From NCBI RefSeq assembly GCF_032854445.1, contig NC_088301.1, forward strand, positions 9,608,281 through 9,672,280: a stretch of DNA of 64,000 nt, given 5' to 3'. This stretch comes from Liolophura sinensis (taxonomy: Eukaryota > Mollusca > Polyplacophora > Chitonida > Chitonidae). The notes below the pieces were generated by a model. It searched no databases. It was given only the letters and a program-made list of their open reading frames with translations, and had not been told where the DNA came from. This document shows, piece by piece, positions 13,026-25,744 of this stretch. Every line of letters begins with the position of its first letter. The stretch's first letter is position 1. The position numbers were made by a program, and so were the translations under genes.

Positions 13026-13175
13026 AAAATAATAAAACAGGTGTGTGTACATATTCTGTGCTTTGTTGTGGTAGGGCGAGTGCATGCCATGCCAAAGTTC
13101 TACGGCTACTGAAGTATTACTGGGTAATGCATGAATGCCATGATAACACAGAATACCAGTAGCAAGGTAAGTGAA
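13026..13175 (-). mobile_element. SINE family C-like fragment, reversed
   Basis: TGTGGTAGGGCGAGTGCATG followed by AAGTTCTACGGCTACTGAAG parallels 1470-1530 and, reversed, the body of family C at 51657-51730. Head and tail are not visible. Confidence 0.5.
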
Positions 13176-13255
13176 CAACAATGAAATGGCTTTCTGAGAG
13201 ACTAACTCGCATGATGGAGACACAATGCAGTAGTTAGTTGTACACTTCGCTCGGC

Positions 13256-13400
13256 CTTATTTATTTGAAGATGGGAAGGTCTTCTATGAACCTTCGGTTG
13301 GTCGTGGAGAGGAAGCCAGCATGAGCTTGACTTGAAAACAGTGGCGAGAAGCTCCTGAATTATTGTCCTGCGCTTACACGCTTATCATTCGGCCATGCAT
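13256..13400 (-). mobile_element. SINE family A internal fragment, reversed
   Basis: GAGAGGAAGCCAGCATGAGC, then TTGACTTGAAAACAGTGGCG and AGAAGCTCCTG, match the reversed family A head and upper body. The stretch is interrupted and diverged. Confidence 0.6.
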
Positions 13401-16400
13401 GGTTTCTCCCACTTTACACATGTGGTAAGCCACCGTGTGGTCTGGAATATAGAAAGATACGAGTCACCAGGCGATCACACGGAACTCAGTTCACAATAAT
13501 GGTGTCCGAGGAGTTATCAGACAGTTGTGGTTCCTAAATAACTGGTGTTGTTTCACCGTGGATGCTACCTTGTAGGAGTGCTTAAGAGTAATTACTGTGG
13601 ACAGTATAATGGCTGGCTTGCGTGGTCAGCTCTCTGCATTGTCCGGCAAAGCAGGGCTGTGTAGATTATATCGGGTCGCTTCGTTAGCACCATTCCCCGT
13701 GCCTACGCGGGATACATTTTAATTGTAACCAGTGTTCTTGGTAATTCTGCCAGAACTAACAGAAAAATGACCATTCTCATTAGTCTCCGCTTGTCAAGCT
13801 TCGTCTAGAGGATAACGACTTTGCTCAGCAAAATACACCTCTTGATCAACGGCTTTAGAATAAGACTGACATATGGATCGCTTTGAGTCGGATTTCAAGC
13901 TGAAACGTAGACAGGGTAGACGTAAATTCCACTGGTAAGTGATGAGTAGGTTTATCGGTACTACCGTATTTCCAGAGTTGTCGACGTCTATTGTTTTATC
14001 GCCTTGACGTCAACCACTTTTCTCTTGAGTAACAATATGGCGCTAAATTGTAGCTTTCTGTAAAGAATATTTCAACACAATAATGGCATTATAAAAGACA
14101 ACAGCATAGACATTAAACAAAACCCAGAGCAGTGACTGTAGTCTGATAATTGGCAAACTGGTCACACGTATTGCCGGTGAAATCTGGTCACTTGTCAATT
14201 TAACTCGTTTAGGGTATTATTCTACCTGTTCACGTATATACTTAGAATTGTAGCAGTTTACACGTCTCACAGCACCATCGCTAAAGTAGACTCAGGTAAG
14301 AAAATGTAAAAAAATCACGCAGTGATGATCGTTGCAAATTATTAAACTGGTTTAAGGTTACTCAAAGCTCTGTGATGTCATCACATTGTGTATACAGTGA
14401 TATGAAAACAAGGCGCACTCCAAAAACAACTTTAACAGCGATTAAGAATAGGGTACTTTTCTTAGGAAGAGTATCCTTTATAGATATTGTTTAAATTAAT
14501 ATCTTGTGAGATTTTGTCGTCTTGATACTGTGAAAATGTCGATTCGGAATGGGCATATCGATATTCAAACGTTATATGTCAAGCAAAATGATCTTCATGA
14601 CATCTCCATGTAATATCCGAGTTCATAGCAAACACACACACGACAAGTACATTACGACAGACAGATTCGTCCTAGCTATGTAGGTCTACCATCCGTGAAC
14701 CATATCGTTCCATGTCAGTAATCGGAAGGACAATGTTCAACACAAACCACCAAAGAACTAAGTAAATATATATTGAACAAACAAGGAAATTTAACATTTG
14801 GAGAAATCGATTATATTGAAAATGGGCAGTACAAGGAAGTTAATATGAGCGAATACCCTAATGGCCACGCATAACCATTGTAATTGTGGTGAATCAATGG
14901 GGGTGTAGCACGCTCTTTGTGAAAACGCGATCCTACACGTGTGCCAGGTCACGTGACCACAATTTCATATGGGTGAGCACCAAGACGTGTGCAGGATTTA
15001 CTCGTGATTGGGGAAAATACGCGAACAATCCTTGAGAGATAAACAATTATCATGCTACGCGTTACAAATGTTGCAGGTGAACACTCAGATGGCATGCTCC
15101 AGGCATGGAACCTTATCGACCCAGATCTTTACGGCCAAGTAAAACCAGACTTGCCGAGGACAATCATATTAGGTCACGTCACTTACGTAATCGTTTTACG
15201 ACAGTAAACTCAACCAGTAGAGCCCTGTTTAGGGGTCGCGTAACTGCCGAAACCAATTACACACTGCCCATCTTCGTGTTAGGCGCCCTTATATTGGGCC
15301 GATTCTGACACAGGTAAACCGGAGTGAACGTCTACGCTGGGCATAATGTCACCTACGACTGAAGCAGAGAAAATGGAATAGGGCTGTGTTTAGCAACGAA
15401 TCACATACTCGGCAAAACAACCTCCAATAAACATGGCTAGACCAGGTGAAATCATCCTATACATTGGTATGCCTCATTGCTTTCAGGATAAGTAAGAAAA
15501 ATATCATGTTGCAACCAAACAATATCTCGTCTATCCTGACTTGTCGTTTCTAGGGGTTTAAGTAGGATGGGTTTGATCTACTTCACAAGTTATTGATTTA
15601 AAAACATCTGTGTCAGTGATGCTCCATCAAATGTCTTCACTCTAAGTTTCTTAAAATCTTTGATCTACACTAAGTATGTATAATACTTGGTAAATTGAGA
15701 GAAAATCATCTGTTTTATATTTGTATTTTACAGTGATTAACCCCGGGGGTAACGGTTGTATAAGAATCTATGTTTGTTACATCAACATGATGCTTTTATA
15801 AAGAGTTCCAGTTCGCAGGTTTCGAGATACAACTTCACGACACGTCCTTTTACGACATGATGTCGCCACTTTACGGCACGGAAGGGCCAGTCTGCTAATT
15901 TTAACATGAGGTGGTATACAGAATGTAGAAAACCATTTAAAAAGGATTACACTGATCTTCTGAATTATGTTCTTTGTTTTTTTATGAGAGAGTTAAACGT
16001 TTGAATTACATGACGACTAACAGGGTAAGTATCTAAGTAATATGCGACGTGTTAGGAAAGGGCTTCAGGAGAGTATGAAAAAAAAACCCCAAAACGCCAA
16101 GCCACAAGAATATCCTTGTTTGCTTGAACAGTTAAAATGTCCTATGAATAACGCAGTGCACTAAAAGTTATATATATAAATAATATATAGTTATAAATAT
16201 ATATATATATACATGTATATTACCGTTGTGGTAACGGGTTTGGGAAAACCTTTCTGTATCAGCATGAACCGGGGGCAGTTTTTGCGGTGTCAAGATGCTG
16301 TGCCAGCAAACGTGTATCTAATCTCGCAACGAAGGCACTATATAAAAACTCCAGTCATTTTGGAGAAAGTACCTTTGTGCAATTGCAAGAAATCAATGCG

Positions 16401-16437
16401 TCTGTTATATATGGATGCTATGCCAATAACATTGCAA
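13401..16437. other. Gene-poor stretch
   Basis: Only short frames occur (for example 15105-15308). One copy of a dispersed repeat lies at 14147-14222. No gene is supported. Confidence 0.5.
14147..14222 (-). repeat. Dispersed repeat family 1, copy 1 (reversed)
   Basis: ATTGGCAAACTGGTCACACG ... CTTGTCAATTTAACTCGTTT is the reverse complement counterpart of 23541-23616 and 27322-27396. Similarity seems to continue into the flank beyond 14147. Confidence 0.65.
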
Positions 16438-16590
16438 ACCTTCTCTTTGTATGCTTCCGTCATAACTTCGTTCTTTCTTAGTTCCTTGGTGGTTTGTGAT
16501 AAACGTCGTTTTAGGAATTGGTCTTTCGATTATTCACCTGGAACGCCCATATTGGCTGATGGCTGCTATACAAATGCCTGTTTCCATGGA
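16438..16590 (+). repeat. Dispersed repeat family 2, copy 1
   Basis: This matches 28830-28980 in the same orientation, and a shorter copy at 60631-60711. The conserved core is GATTATTCACCTGGAACG followed by YYATATTGGCTGATG. The nature of the element is unknown. A 126-codon + frame at 16213-16593 overlaps it and is not counted as a gene. Confidence 0.65.
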
Positions 16591-17240
16591 TAGATTGAAG
16601 GTTTGTCACCAGAGATTTTGTAGGGTAATAAGCCAATTAGAAACTATGTTATTTTATCATAAATTTAATGAAAGGTTCTTAAAATGACCCCTTGCAACTG
16701 ATGGGAACTCATCTCCCTGTCGCTCAGGTGGATTGCCAACCTGCTCACAGTGAGAAATGGCGAAATGACACAAGGCCTTCCTCGGCAAGCCTGTTGTTAT
16801 GTAACAGGTGTAGCCGATGAAATAGGCCAAGTTAAAATATTCGTCGGTAACCATGAGCCCAGTGCATGCCGTTAAATGCATAGGATAATATATTTTCCCA
16901 TCTAATGTTGGTATTTGAAACCAAAAGTTTTGTCTTACGAATTATACCGTGAATATATGACAGTATGTTTAATATACGTTTATTACGAAGTTACACTGAT
17001 GAACAGGTGTAGCCCTTCTCCATATAATTTTACCATATGCTATTTGCTGAAGTAGATAGTGTTGAACTTTCATTGGAAGAACACTGTATATAAGCTGTAT
17101 AGATTTACAATATCATATTTAAACTTATCTAACATATAGCTTGACAATATATGAAAAAAAAAAAGAATTTCTTGTGTGGTTCAAATTAACCCCGTCCCCG
17201 CCTCCATTACCTCACTTGTTAAGTACTGAAAAAAGTGTAT

Positions 17241-17320
17241 ACAGTCATGGGAATCGAACTGATTATTCAATTCAAAACAACGGTTTCAAGGCACGCATTT
17301 TACCACTTGACCGCAGACAA
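17241..17320 (-). tRNA. Degenerate tRNA-Ser-like sequence or SINE head
   Basis: On the - strand, GGTCAAGTGGTAAAATGCGT gives an A-box region. CCTTGAAACCG gives an anticodon arm with TGA in the usual CT-TGA-AA context. AGTTCGATTCCC is a good B-box and T arm. The acceptor stem does not pair well. A pseudogene or the head of a lost SINE is likelier than a working tRNA gene. Confidence 0.4.
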
Positions 17321-18320
17321 TGCGGTAGAAACCAGGAAATATTATGGTCAATATAGAGTTGCTCTGTATTCAAAATTATTTCTTTTTTTCCGATTTATAA
17401 AAATATGATTGCGTCACCAACATGACTCTTCGTTACAGCTTACTACTCCTAACTAGGAACCAAATAAGTGGAAATGATTTTGGTTCACGTAATCATGTTT
17501 TCATTATGAAGGCAAATGCCTGAAAATAGCAAAATCTGCTTTTGACCCTACTTTCGTCATTTTATAAAATAAAAAATATAAATCCCATCACAATATTGCA
17601 CACACATGTTCTTCGGTAATTGTACTTGATATTCAAGTGAGCTTTTCTTGGTTTTCTGCATGAAACAGATCACATCTCACTGCTGCACCGAGGTGGGACT
17701 ATCTAATTACAAGGGGTCCCTTAAAACCAAATCCTTCAGGTGAGAAAAGGTGTTCAGGTTCATCTAACGAACTCACAATTCCTAAAACCGATTCAGTCTT
17801 AGTGTTAGTGACATAGTGACAAGCAATGACATGGCGTGCTTTGCTTGAATGTTCATCACCATAAGAAAATACAGTCAAAGTAATCGTGAGATCAAAACTC
17901 CTCTCAAAGCTGTAAATCATAACACTTGTAAGACTATGTTTTCGGGGCATTTGCGACATAATATCTCTACTTTCCTCAGTAATGCCTGAGTTTTACAGAA
18001 GCCAATATCAATTTACTCGCCAAGTTTTACCGCCAAAGGCACAGGCTATTCCCTTTCAACTGAAACGCGTGGGCTTCTAGTACAACTAGTGGATATCCTG
18101 TTGATATGACGACGCAAACAAACCTTGTGCATTATTTGGTTGCCCACAATGATTTTCTGTAAGTGAATAAACTTAACACATTATAACAGGGGCTGCAAAG
18201 AGAGGGCAGTTTTCCACTGATTGGTTTGTATCTCCGGCGATTTCACACCTATATTTGTTTTGGGCTCTATATCTTGTCATTAGTCTTGCCATTCTGTTTG
18301 AAAGTGTTTCGATTATTATT

Positions 18321-18395
18321 ACGTTGGCCGAGAGGTTAGAGCATCTGCCTAGTAATTCATTCCCGGGACGCTTCAAAACAGAAGACTATAAGACA
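18321..18395 (+). mobile_element. tRNA-like SINE head, fragment
   Basis: GTTGGCCGAGAGGTTAGAGC ATCTGCC has a clear tRNA D-arm/A-box pattern, and a weak B-box follows near 18355. The 3' part is not assignable. Confidence 0.35.
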
Positions 18396-18899
18396 AGCAA
18401 CTTTGCTATATCCCTGCTTTACTTTCGGCAAAAGGTCGGCAAAGAATCCAGGACCAAGATTACGACATGAGTCACACTTGTGGCATTATCCCTGAGCTTT
18501 GATTTAAACTTAAACATTAATTTTCATGTTCGTTAGAAGGACTAAGTGAACTCCAAGTATCAAAGTGACCATTTCTAGTATGAATTTAAGTCACAAGTTT
18601 AGGACAGAAATCTATTTTAAAATTCAGGCTAAGATTATCTTAGACGAGTTCCTAATCGTGGGACAAGGACCGGTATTTAACAAACGTCTTAAGACTTAAG
18701 TTAAATATTAAATTGCAGCTACAATTAACATGTTTTGCCTTAAAAGATTTAAAATTTGCACACAGATTCTTTGCTGCAGAACGAAGTACTGACCACAATT
18801 TGAATTCTTTCTTGTCCTGAGTTGAACATTTTATGCACGTGCTATTTATGACTTAAAAATCTTAAGTTCTTGATAAAGATATTGGAAAGAGACACTGTC

Positions 18900-18955
18900 G
18901 TGAAATGACCGACAACAATGCTGAAAGCGACGTTAAACGCCAAGCAAACAAACTA
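18900..18955 (+). mobile_element. SINE family B/C tail fragment
   Basis: GTGAAATGACCGACAACAAT then AAGCGACGTTAAACGCCAAG CAAACAAAC resembles the shared 3' tail of the SINE families. A shorter similar piece lies at 19735-19760. Confidence 0.5.
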
Positions 18956-21782
18956 GTCATCCAAGTACAGCTCGGCCCTAGAGGTCCTCTTGCTGACTCT
19001 GTAATGCGTTCAGGTCTGGTGTCTTGGGTATAATGTTCCAGTGCAGCATCTTTTAAATATTTTAGCTCTGGGAATGGTGTGCAACAAAAAGATGTCAGCC
19101 ATAAGGTCGAAATTATGGTTCATCGCCTTTAAATCTCCAACAATAAAATTTGGCTCAAATGAAAATTCCATATGCTGTATAAGTACTGTATTGGTGCATT
19201 GTCACACTGTATTCCCCATTAGTCTGACACCCGTCCAGGTGAATACAGTGTACATCAATGGGGGCATTTGGTGACAATGTCCATAAACATCTTGTGACTG
19301 GTATATTCTACAGTATATTTTCCACACCTCAAAGCTGAGTATGTCCCGAATGCGAAGATGGCGTTTGCACTCTTTAAAGACTGCAGTAATAACGCACAAG
19401 TTTTTATCCACAGGTTCCTTATATTTAAGAACGCTGAAATAAAAATAGCAAGAAATTAATTTCCTTTGTCTAAATGTTTTTTCATTGTCCTTACAAACTG
19501 AATTCAAATTCAGCTCTAATTATGTGGACAAGACCATATCGTCTGGGGAAAAGTTTATTGAAACAAGATTGTATAAAATTTATATTGGCATATACAATAA
19601 CTGACTGTATTTTATGTCACATAAAAACACCGTTAGTAAAAATGGAGCCCTACAAAACATATTGTACAAATACAAGTACCTGCTGAAGGTTCAGGGGGTG
19701 ACATGTCGCTCTGTCACACGGAGGGAAAGTCATGAATGTGACGTTAAACCCAAAGTAGAAGTATATGTATCAAAATGAGTGAACAATTTTAGCTTCTTGT
19801 ATCATTTTCAAATTAATCAGATTTAGGATTTCATAGAATGAAACCTACAAATTACAGACATGAATCAGCATTAATGAATGCATTGGAAATGCATGATACC
19901 ATAAATACAGGAGATCTTCGGTGCATATAGAAGATGGAAAAACACCCTGTTACAAGACAAGACATACAACATCGTTCTGTCTTCGCCAAATACAAAAGCT
20001 TTAATAGAAACATCGCGTCTTGGAAAATCATTTCTGAAGGACGAAGATCCTGTACTTTTACACTGGGAGTCCAAATCTTTGATGGTGTTTAGTATACAGA
20101 GCTTGTCCTCATTGGGCTTATCTGTTAATGGAGAAATTACACCATCCGGTTTCAGAATGAGGCTGTAACTGATTTCTTCTGATGCTGCTATCAAACACCG
20201 TCTGATACCAAATCTTCTCTTCGTTGCCAGCATAAGTGAGGGCTATCCCTATATATATTCTCATAACGAGAGTTACGCCAAAGGCACCATACCATACACT
20301 GTATACATATTTTCCAGGTTTACATGCGTTAGAAATTCCGATACAACGATGAATTCGGGTTTAGTCGCCTTCACGACGTTGTCTCTATATGTTAGTTCAA
20401 TCCCTGTACACTATAATGACGAAGGACCCAGGCTCGACACCCGGTCCGTTGACAATTATACTGACATCGAGCTGATCATCCTACCATCATGGCTGTGCTC
20501 AGTGAGTATCACAGATGTTACGTAAAGCACACATGCTGTAATCAGATCGTCTTGGTTTAATCACCTGCCATGTTAATAATGCAGGCTTATCGATTCCCGA
20601 GTCCACGCAATCAGAATACAAGGACCCAAGCATTCTTTAAGCCAGCGTAAAAACTGTATGTTCAGAATTAATTACATTTCGCCACAGAAAGAAGCGAAGT
20701 AGTACAAATCTGAATTTAAAATGTTTTGTTTATTCTGGCTAGAAAAATCTCGGAGCATGCAATTATCTCCAATGAAGCAGTCCAAGTCCGACTAGTATAC
20801 CACAAAAAGTCCCTAAATTATCAATATTTAATTTTAAGCGCTCTGAGTAATGATAATGAAGTGTAATGCTTAAACACTGGATTTCCCTGGAGACTCTAGA
20901 AGTACTCATAAGGGCTTACGAATTTAACTTCTGGATTTCAAATTATTCAGTATTCAGCGGATACTGTTTCTGTCTGCACATAATCTTTGAATTGATTTGT
21001 TAATTCAAAAAAGAGTTTATACGACGGAAAGAAACCTATGGACACTGACCACATGAAGCTGGAAGGAGCTGGATAAATCTTGGGGCCTTTCCTTTCTGAA
21101 GTGACATAACATCTGGACAAATTCTGAATTAAAATTGTAAAGAAACGTAAATTACCACCGTAAATATAGTCACCATCAGCAAAGACCTCTAACGCCATGG
21201 CCACGATAAGCCCTCTCGATGCAAGTTGTTCGACTCCTGAATAAGATGTTGGACAATGGCGGTTTAATGTCTGTTTTATACACATCATTCCACAGAGTTG
21301 AAAGATTGCGCACACGTGTTATAGGAACAAGCTTTCATTTTACACCAGACTGAAATAAAAAAGTGTTTTTTCCCCGTCAAAGTTTATGTATTAAATAGTA
21401 AGGGTAAGACGTCCAGAATGCATTGACAGCTGATCTTTATTAGGAAAGTCACGCAAACAGTTACAACTCTCAAGGTTGTATTTTTGCGGAGAGTAAATCG
21501 AATTATGCATGCCTAAACTTTTGAATTGGCCTACATAAACGCAGAATAAAATTGTAAAATTTATAGTAAGGGATACCAGCCTTTTAGGTGGTTCAGTGGA
21601 ATTCTACGCTTTGATGTTTATTTTCTTTTGGCTTTTATTCTGGGATTTGTTAACTTCACTTTTAACCTGACCTCGGTTATATGCCGTTATATCGCTACAT
21701 TGAAACAGACCTGACCGAGTTCCAATGTTTTGGTACAGTTCTGTCTCATTACAACCTACGTGTAGCGTATACTGTTTTCTGT

Positions 21783-21893
21783 GTTTCCCCTGGGCCCTGT
21801 ACGGTGTCCTCCCACCATAATGCTGACCGTCGTCGTATAAGGGAAATATTCTTGAGTACGACGTAAAGCATCAATCAAATAAAAAAATAAAGA
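21783..21893 (+). mobile_element. SINE family A, 3' fragment
   Basis: CCCCTGGGCCCTGTACGGTG, TCCTCCCACCATAATGCTGA and CTTGAGTACGACGTAAAGCA TCAATCAAATAAA are the 3' third of family A. Confidence 0.8.
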
Positions 21894-22742
21894 AATCAAT
21901 AGAATGCTTTCTGTCACAGTACATATTACTAATGATTGGTCATTCTTAGCCAGACCTTCAGTAGGCCAATATTCACACAAATATTCACACAGCCCTCCTT
22001 TTACAGGTCATGTGTTCAACACGACGAGACACCAGTTTGTATAGGAATAGTGATCGAACAGAAGCTATAAACAAGAAGTAGACGTCAGTAGAAAGACCAT
22101 TGAAAACTGCATCTGAATATACTTTTACTTATTTTGTTATTTCACTGAGTTATGTTTAATGTAGTTTGATTTTATAGTAGACTTTGTGAACGATATTTGA
22201 TAATCTTTATCTGGCCCTAACCAGATGTTTAATGTCAGACTTGCTTTTCGTGAACAACAATCCATTGCATGAGTATACTTTATAACAATTACACGCAGAA
22301 CTGAACATAAAAGTGTAGATAAACGACGTCAATTATCAATGTGATCTTTAAAGCCCACCATATAATAGAAATACTGGACAGCATTTAACCTGGTGAAAAA
22401 GAAAACAAAAACATAATGGTATTTTCAGACATAATTTTGCAAAATGTTTCTCTACTGGTTCTTACATCATTCTTTACAGTTTCTTTCCAATTAATGTCTT
22501 AGTCAACCGTGACAGTGTGATTCCTCGAATGACATTAATCCGGAAAAGCTAGAACTAGCCCACCATTAGTCATTATTCCTTGATCGCGTGAGGGAAGGGG
22601 TTATGTCCAATGTACCGATATTTTAGTGAGACAGAAACAATAATATCATCAGTATTAAAGGTAACGTAAAGGTTTGAGAATAATTTTATGTTGGAAACTG
22701 CATGCATTTATTTCAGTTTCTTCGTATTGATGAACAACGTAT

Positions 22743-23210
22743 ATACGTATTGGTAGGTTGTTAGGTAAACGTGCATAGAAACACCAAACAAACTGGTGCT
22801 GTGCTCACTCAATTACCTCAGTCCATTGGAATTTAATCTAGCCATACGAGATAAGCAGAGATTTCTTCTTCTGTAGCTAGTCTATTCATCCTTGTAACTG
22901 ATTAAGCAAATGATTTTTGCTCAATCCACACTGATCCAGTTTCATTGATGACCTGTGGACTAAAAATGGAGTTCCAGCACCGCCGCCATGGTATTGAAGG
23001 TCCCAACGTTCCAGTTCAATGTCAGAGCGTACATGTATACCAACTGTGACAGTGCAATTACGGGATATTTTTGCTTGTGTGATACACAAGGAATGGGTAT
23101 TTGAGAAGTGGTCAGTGCTACATTGATTCGTTATACACATATTCGGGAGATACGTATTGGTAGGAGCACAGCACCAATTTGTTTGGTGTTTCTATGCACG
23201 TTTACCTAAC
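22743..23210. mobile_element. Interleaved direct and inverted repeat structure (possible MITE)
   Basis: A 47-bp arm at 22760-22806 (GTTAGGTAAACGTGCATAGA ... GTGCTGTGCTC) recurs reversed at 23164-23210 with one mismatch. A 15-bp direct repeat ATACGTATTGGTAGG stands just before each arm (22743-22757 and 23150-23164). The order is direct repeat, arm forward, about 340 bp, direct repeat, arm reversed. The interior holds an 84-codon - strand frame (22886-23140) with no recognised domain. A non-autonomous DNA transposon remnant is one explanation. Confidence 0.6.
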
Positions 23211-23540
23211 ATTTATTTGTAAATGTAAAATATTCACGAGGGCTGCAAGTATAATTTTTGCCTTGTGAGAGAGGACTAAATTAATTCAGCACGCGTCTTG
23301 ATCACGCTAAAGCGTTCATATAACAATCTGATAAGAGCTATGTTCCACAAAGAAATCGTGGGCTAAGTTGATTATAACTACTACGGCTGCATATGCATTA
23401 CAGTATATAGTTATTGTAGACAGCGACGCCTAATATATTGTAATTAACATCACTGCATTTTTACCGAATTCTCCTTAAACAATGGTGTTGGTAATCGTGG
23501 CTGGAGGGGAGGCTGTAAAGTGAACCGAGTCACAACAATA

Positions 23541-23616
23541 AATAATACCCTAACTGAGGTAAATTGACAGGTGTATACACTTCACCAGTTACGTGTGACC
23601 GTTTGCCAATTAATTA
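23541..23616 (+). repeat. Dispersed repeat family 1, copy 2
   Basis: Core CTGAGGTAAATTGACAGGTG then CAGTTACGTGTGACCGTTTG CC matches 27322-27396 directly and 14147-14222 reversed. Confidence 0.65.
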
Positions 23617-23935
23617 TACAATCACAATGTCGTTGCTGCTTTGGCTTTTATTTTCCAATGTTGTAGGCGGTTATATTTAACACGTGGCTCCATGGTAATT
23701 ACAATGAACTTAGCCATAGGTTGCTTTGTGACACAGAACCTTGGTTTATACGCCTACATAGCGCAGAATCCGGCACCATAATTCACATTCACGGAAACAT
23801 GCAGGTTTGTTTTCTCCTATCGTTTCCTGCAAATGTGGTATAAAATCTCATTTAGCAATGTCATTTACGAGAAAAGTTACATGTAACCCTGCCGTGCAGA
23901 TCGTGTGGACAGTAGTAGGTTTCTCCAGGTCATGT

Positions 23936-24045
23936 CCGGTTTTCTCCTTCCTCCCATCATAATATTAACCAGCGTTACACAAATAAAATAATCGTGAGTA
24001 CGGCCTAAAACACCAATCAAATAGATAAATAAATATATAAATAAT
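23936..24045 (+). mobile_element. SINE family A, diverged 3' fragment
   Basis: CCGGTTTTCTCCTTCCTCCC ATCATAAT, then CGTGAGTACGGCCTAAAACA and CCAATCAAATAGATAAATAA, follow the family A 3' end. Confidence 0.7.
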
Positions 24046-25744
24046 GTTGATACGTCTGCATACAGTGGAGGTGTTCTGTGTGACATGTTCCTGTCTCTCA
24101 GTCATGATTCTTAAGTGTTAAAGACCTAGCCCTAGCACAGATGGTTGTCGGAAGTTGATTCCATCCATCCTCCTGCCATCCAATTAGCGAACAATCGCCA
24201 CAGTAAGATTGCTACATGTTCCCTATATACATCTTTCATATTTGGCCTTTGGTAGAGGTGGGGTGGGGACAGACAAGCCCTTATAAGGCTTTGTGACAGT
24301 GTCCTGGCTATTTACAACAGGGACTTGTCATCCCACGGGGTGTTTGTTTTGTACTGGTAATTAACAAATATTCGCTGCCGAGAAATGATAAATAATGAAG
24401 AGAGACAGTTGACATTTAATATAAAAAATGACCACGTGTATAAGTCAGGAAAATGCTACGAAGTAAATATCAGCTTGTCTAGGCAAAGTCTTTGATATTT
24501 TGATCTGAATCTTTATGGAGACTCATTGTTCAGTTTTACAAGCACGCACTGTGTGAATCAACGCTGTAACACTCGATAGAAGGTAAGCAATGATGAGCCC
24601 TGTACCCTTAACCATGAGGGGTTTCCGAATAAATCTGTTTTAGTTTAATGAATCATAGAAACAAAACAGGTTTATTTCTTTAAGGTGGTCCATTTCCCGT
24701 ACGCAGTCCCATACGTTTCACTGTTCTTGTGACAAGCTAGAAAAAAAGGTGGTTAAACAAATTTATAAAACTTTTTCCACAGTTACATATGACATCCGTC
24801 AGAATCTACACTAAGAGGTTAATAGTGTATATTAGTCTCTTGTTGACCATTAGCCTAAATCACTCAAATTGCGGAAATCTGAAGATCAGCTAGAATGTCA
24901 TGCTGTAGTATACGGATGTGAAGGTACATCAATTAATCATGACTCTGCCAATGTTATCAGCGATCTGTCGCTATGTAGAGCAACACCTGTCTGAGGAGAT
25001 TCAATCAGACATCGTCGCCACCTACGGACTTCCGGGACATTCACATCCAGGGGAGATAAATAAATAACGACTCATCATTGTCAGGGCGACAGCCACAAAC
25101 ACTTTACGGAGGAATCCCGCCAAAACAAAGAGAAGAAAAACTAAGCCCATCCACACAAGAGAAATAAGGTGAACACTTTTGCGAAGGAGATGGCCCAGAC
25201 GCCAATTTCCTTCTACGTGCTGTATTCCTTTCCACACGTCAGGGACAGACGTCAAATTGTCTTTCGAGGGGAGAGCGATCGAATCAGCACAGTAAGCAAA
25301 TTGCCCCATCCATTATCCTAAATAAACGCCATATTATTTAACGTTATTTTATACTGTGTAGTTTTATCGACCCCTTTGTTAAGGTTACCGTGGTGATAGT
25401 GTACTCTTAAAACTAAAGCGAATATATTTAACAGTCAACATCACGAGGAGTGACTGCACTTATAAGAGTTATTTGACTACTTTTGTGCTTTAAGTGCTAA
25501 TGCTTTAACGCGCGTTCAAGTGTAAAAGTTGATGAATCAGCATCTTATACAAAAACCCATATGTCGTGAGGCATAGGGCAGCAAACTGTTGACGACGTTA
25601 TTTGTCTGGTTTTTACACGATTTAGCTCAAGATGTCGGATAAACTGTACCAACAACAGCCATATGGAATTACAGCTAAGTCAGTACAATTAACAAAGGTG
25701 TGTGCCTTGTTCTACTGATCTTGGACAAGACATTTTTAGATCCC
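24046..25744. other. Gene-poor stretch
   Basis: Apart from a 95-codon - strand frame at 25022-25309, listed separately, nothing is recognised. Confidence 0.45.
25022..25309 (-). CDS. Possible small one-pass membrane protein, unrecognised
   Basis: This 95-codon frame starts with ATG at 25309. It has a hydrophilic N-terminal half, a roughly 20-residue hydrophobic run (about residues 50-69, LISLVWMGLVFLLFVLAGFL) and a basic pair (RK) after it, which would fit a single membrane helix. I recognise no family. No TATA box, splice site or polyadenylation signal clearly belongs to it, and frames of this length occur by chance elsewhere in the window. The composition is more protein-like than that of most such frames, but this is weak evidence. 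Confidence 0.15.
   Translation of the reverse strand: MGQFAYCADSIALPSKDNLTSVPDVWKGIQHVEGNWRLGHLLRKSVHLISLVWMGLVFLLFVLAGFLRKVFVAVALTMMSRYLFISPGCECPGSP

Larger units (their letters stand above)
17321..21780. other. Gene-poor stretch with several unrecognised - strand frames
   Basis: Four - strand frames have fairly ordinary amino-acid composition: 17699-17959 (86 codons), 19202-19507 (101), 19871-20233 (120) and 20947-21315 (122). A plausible acceptor (pyrimidine run then TTTCAG) precedes part of the third-listed exon-like run, near 19435. No domain was recognised and the frames could not be chained by phase, so no gene is called. SINE-like pieces lie at 18321-18395 and 18900-18955. Confidence 0.35.

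Noticed and set aside
16213-16593. 126-codon + frame
   Set aside because: Its 3' half is a dispersed repeat also found at 28830 and 60631, where the frame is not kept.
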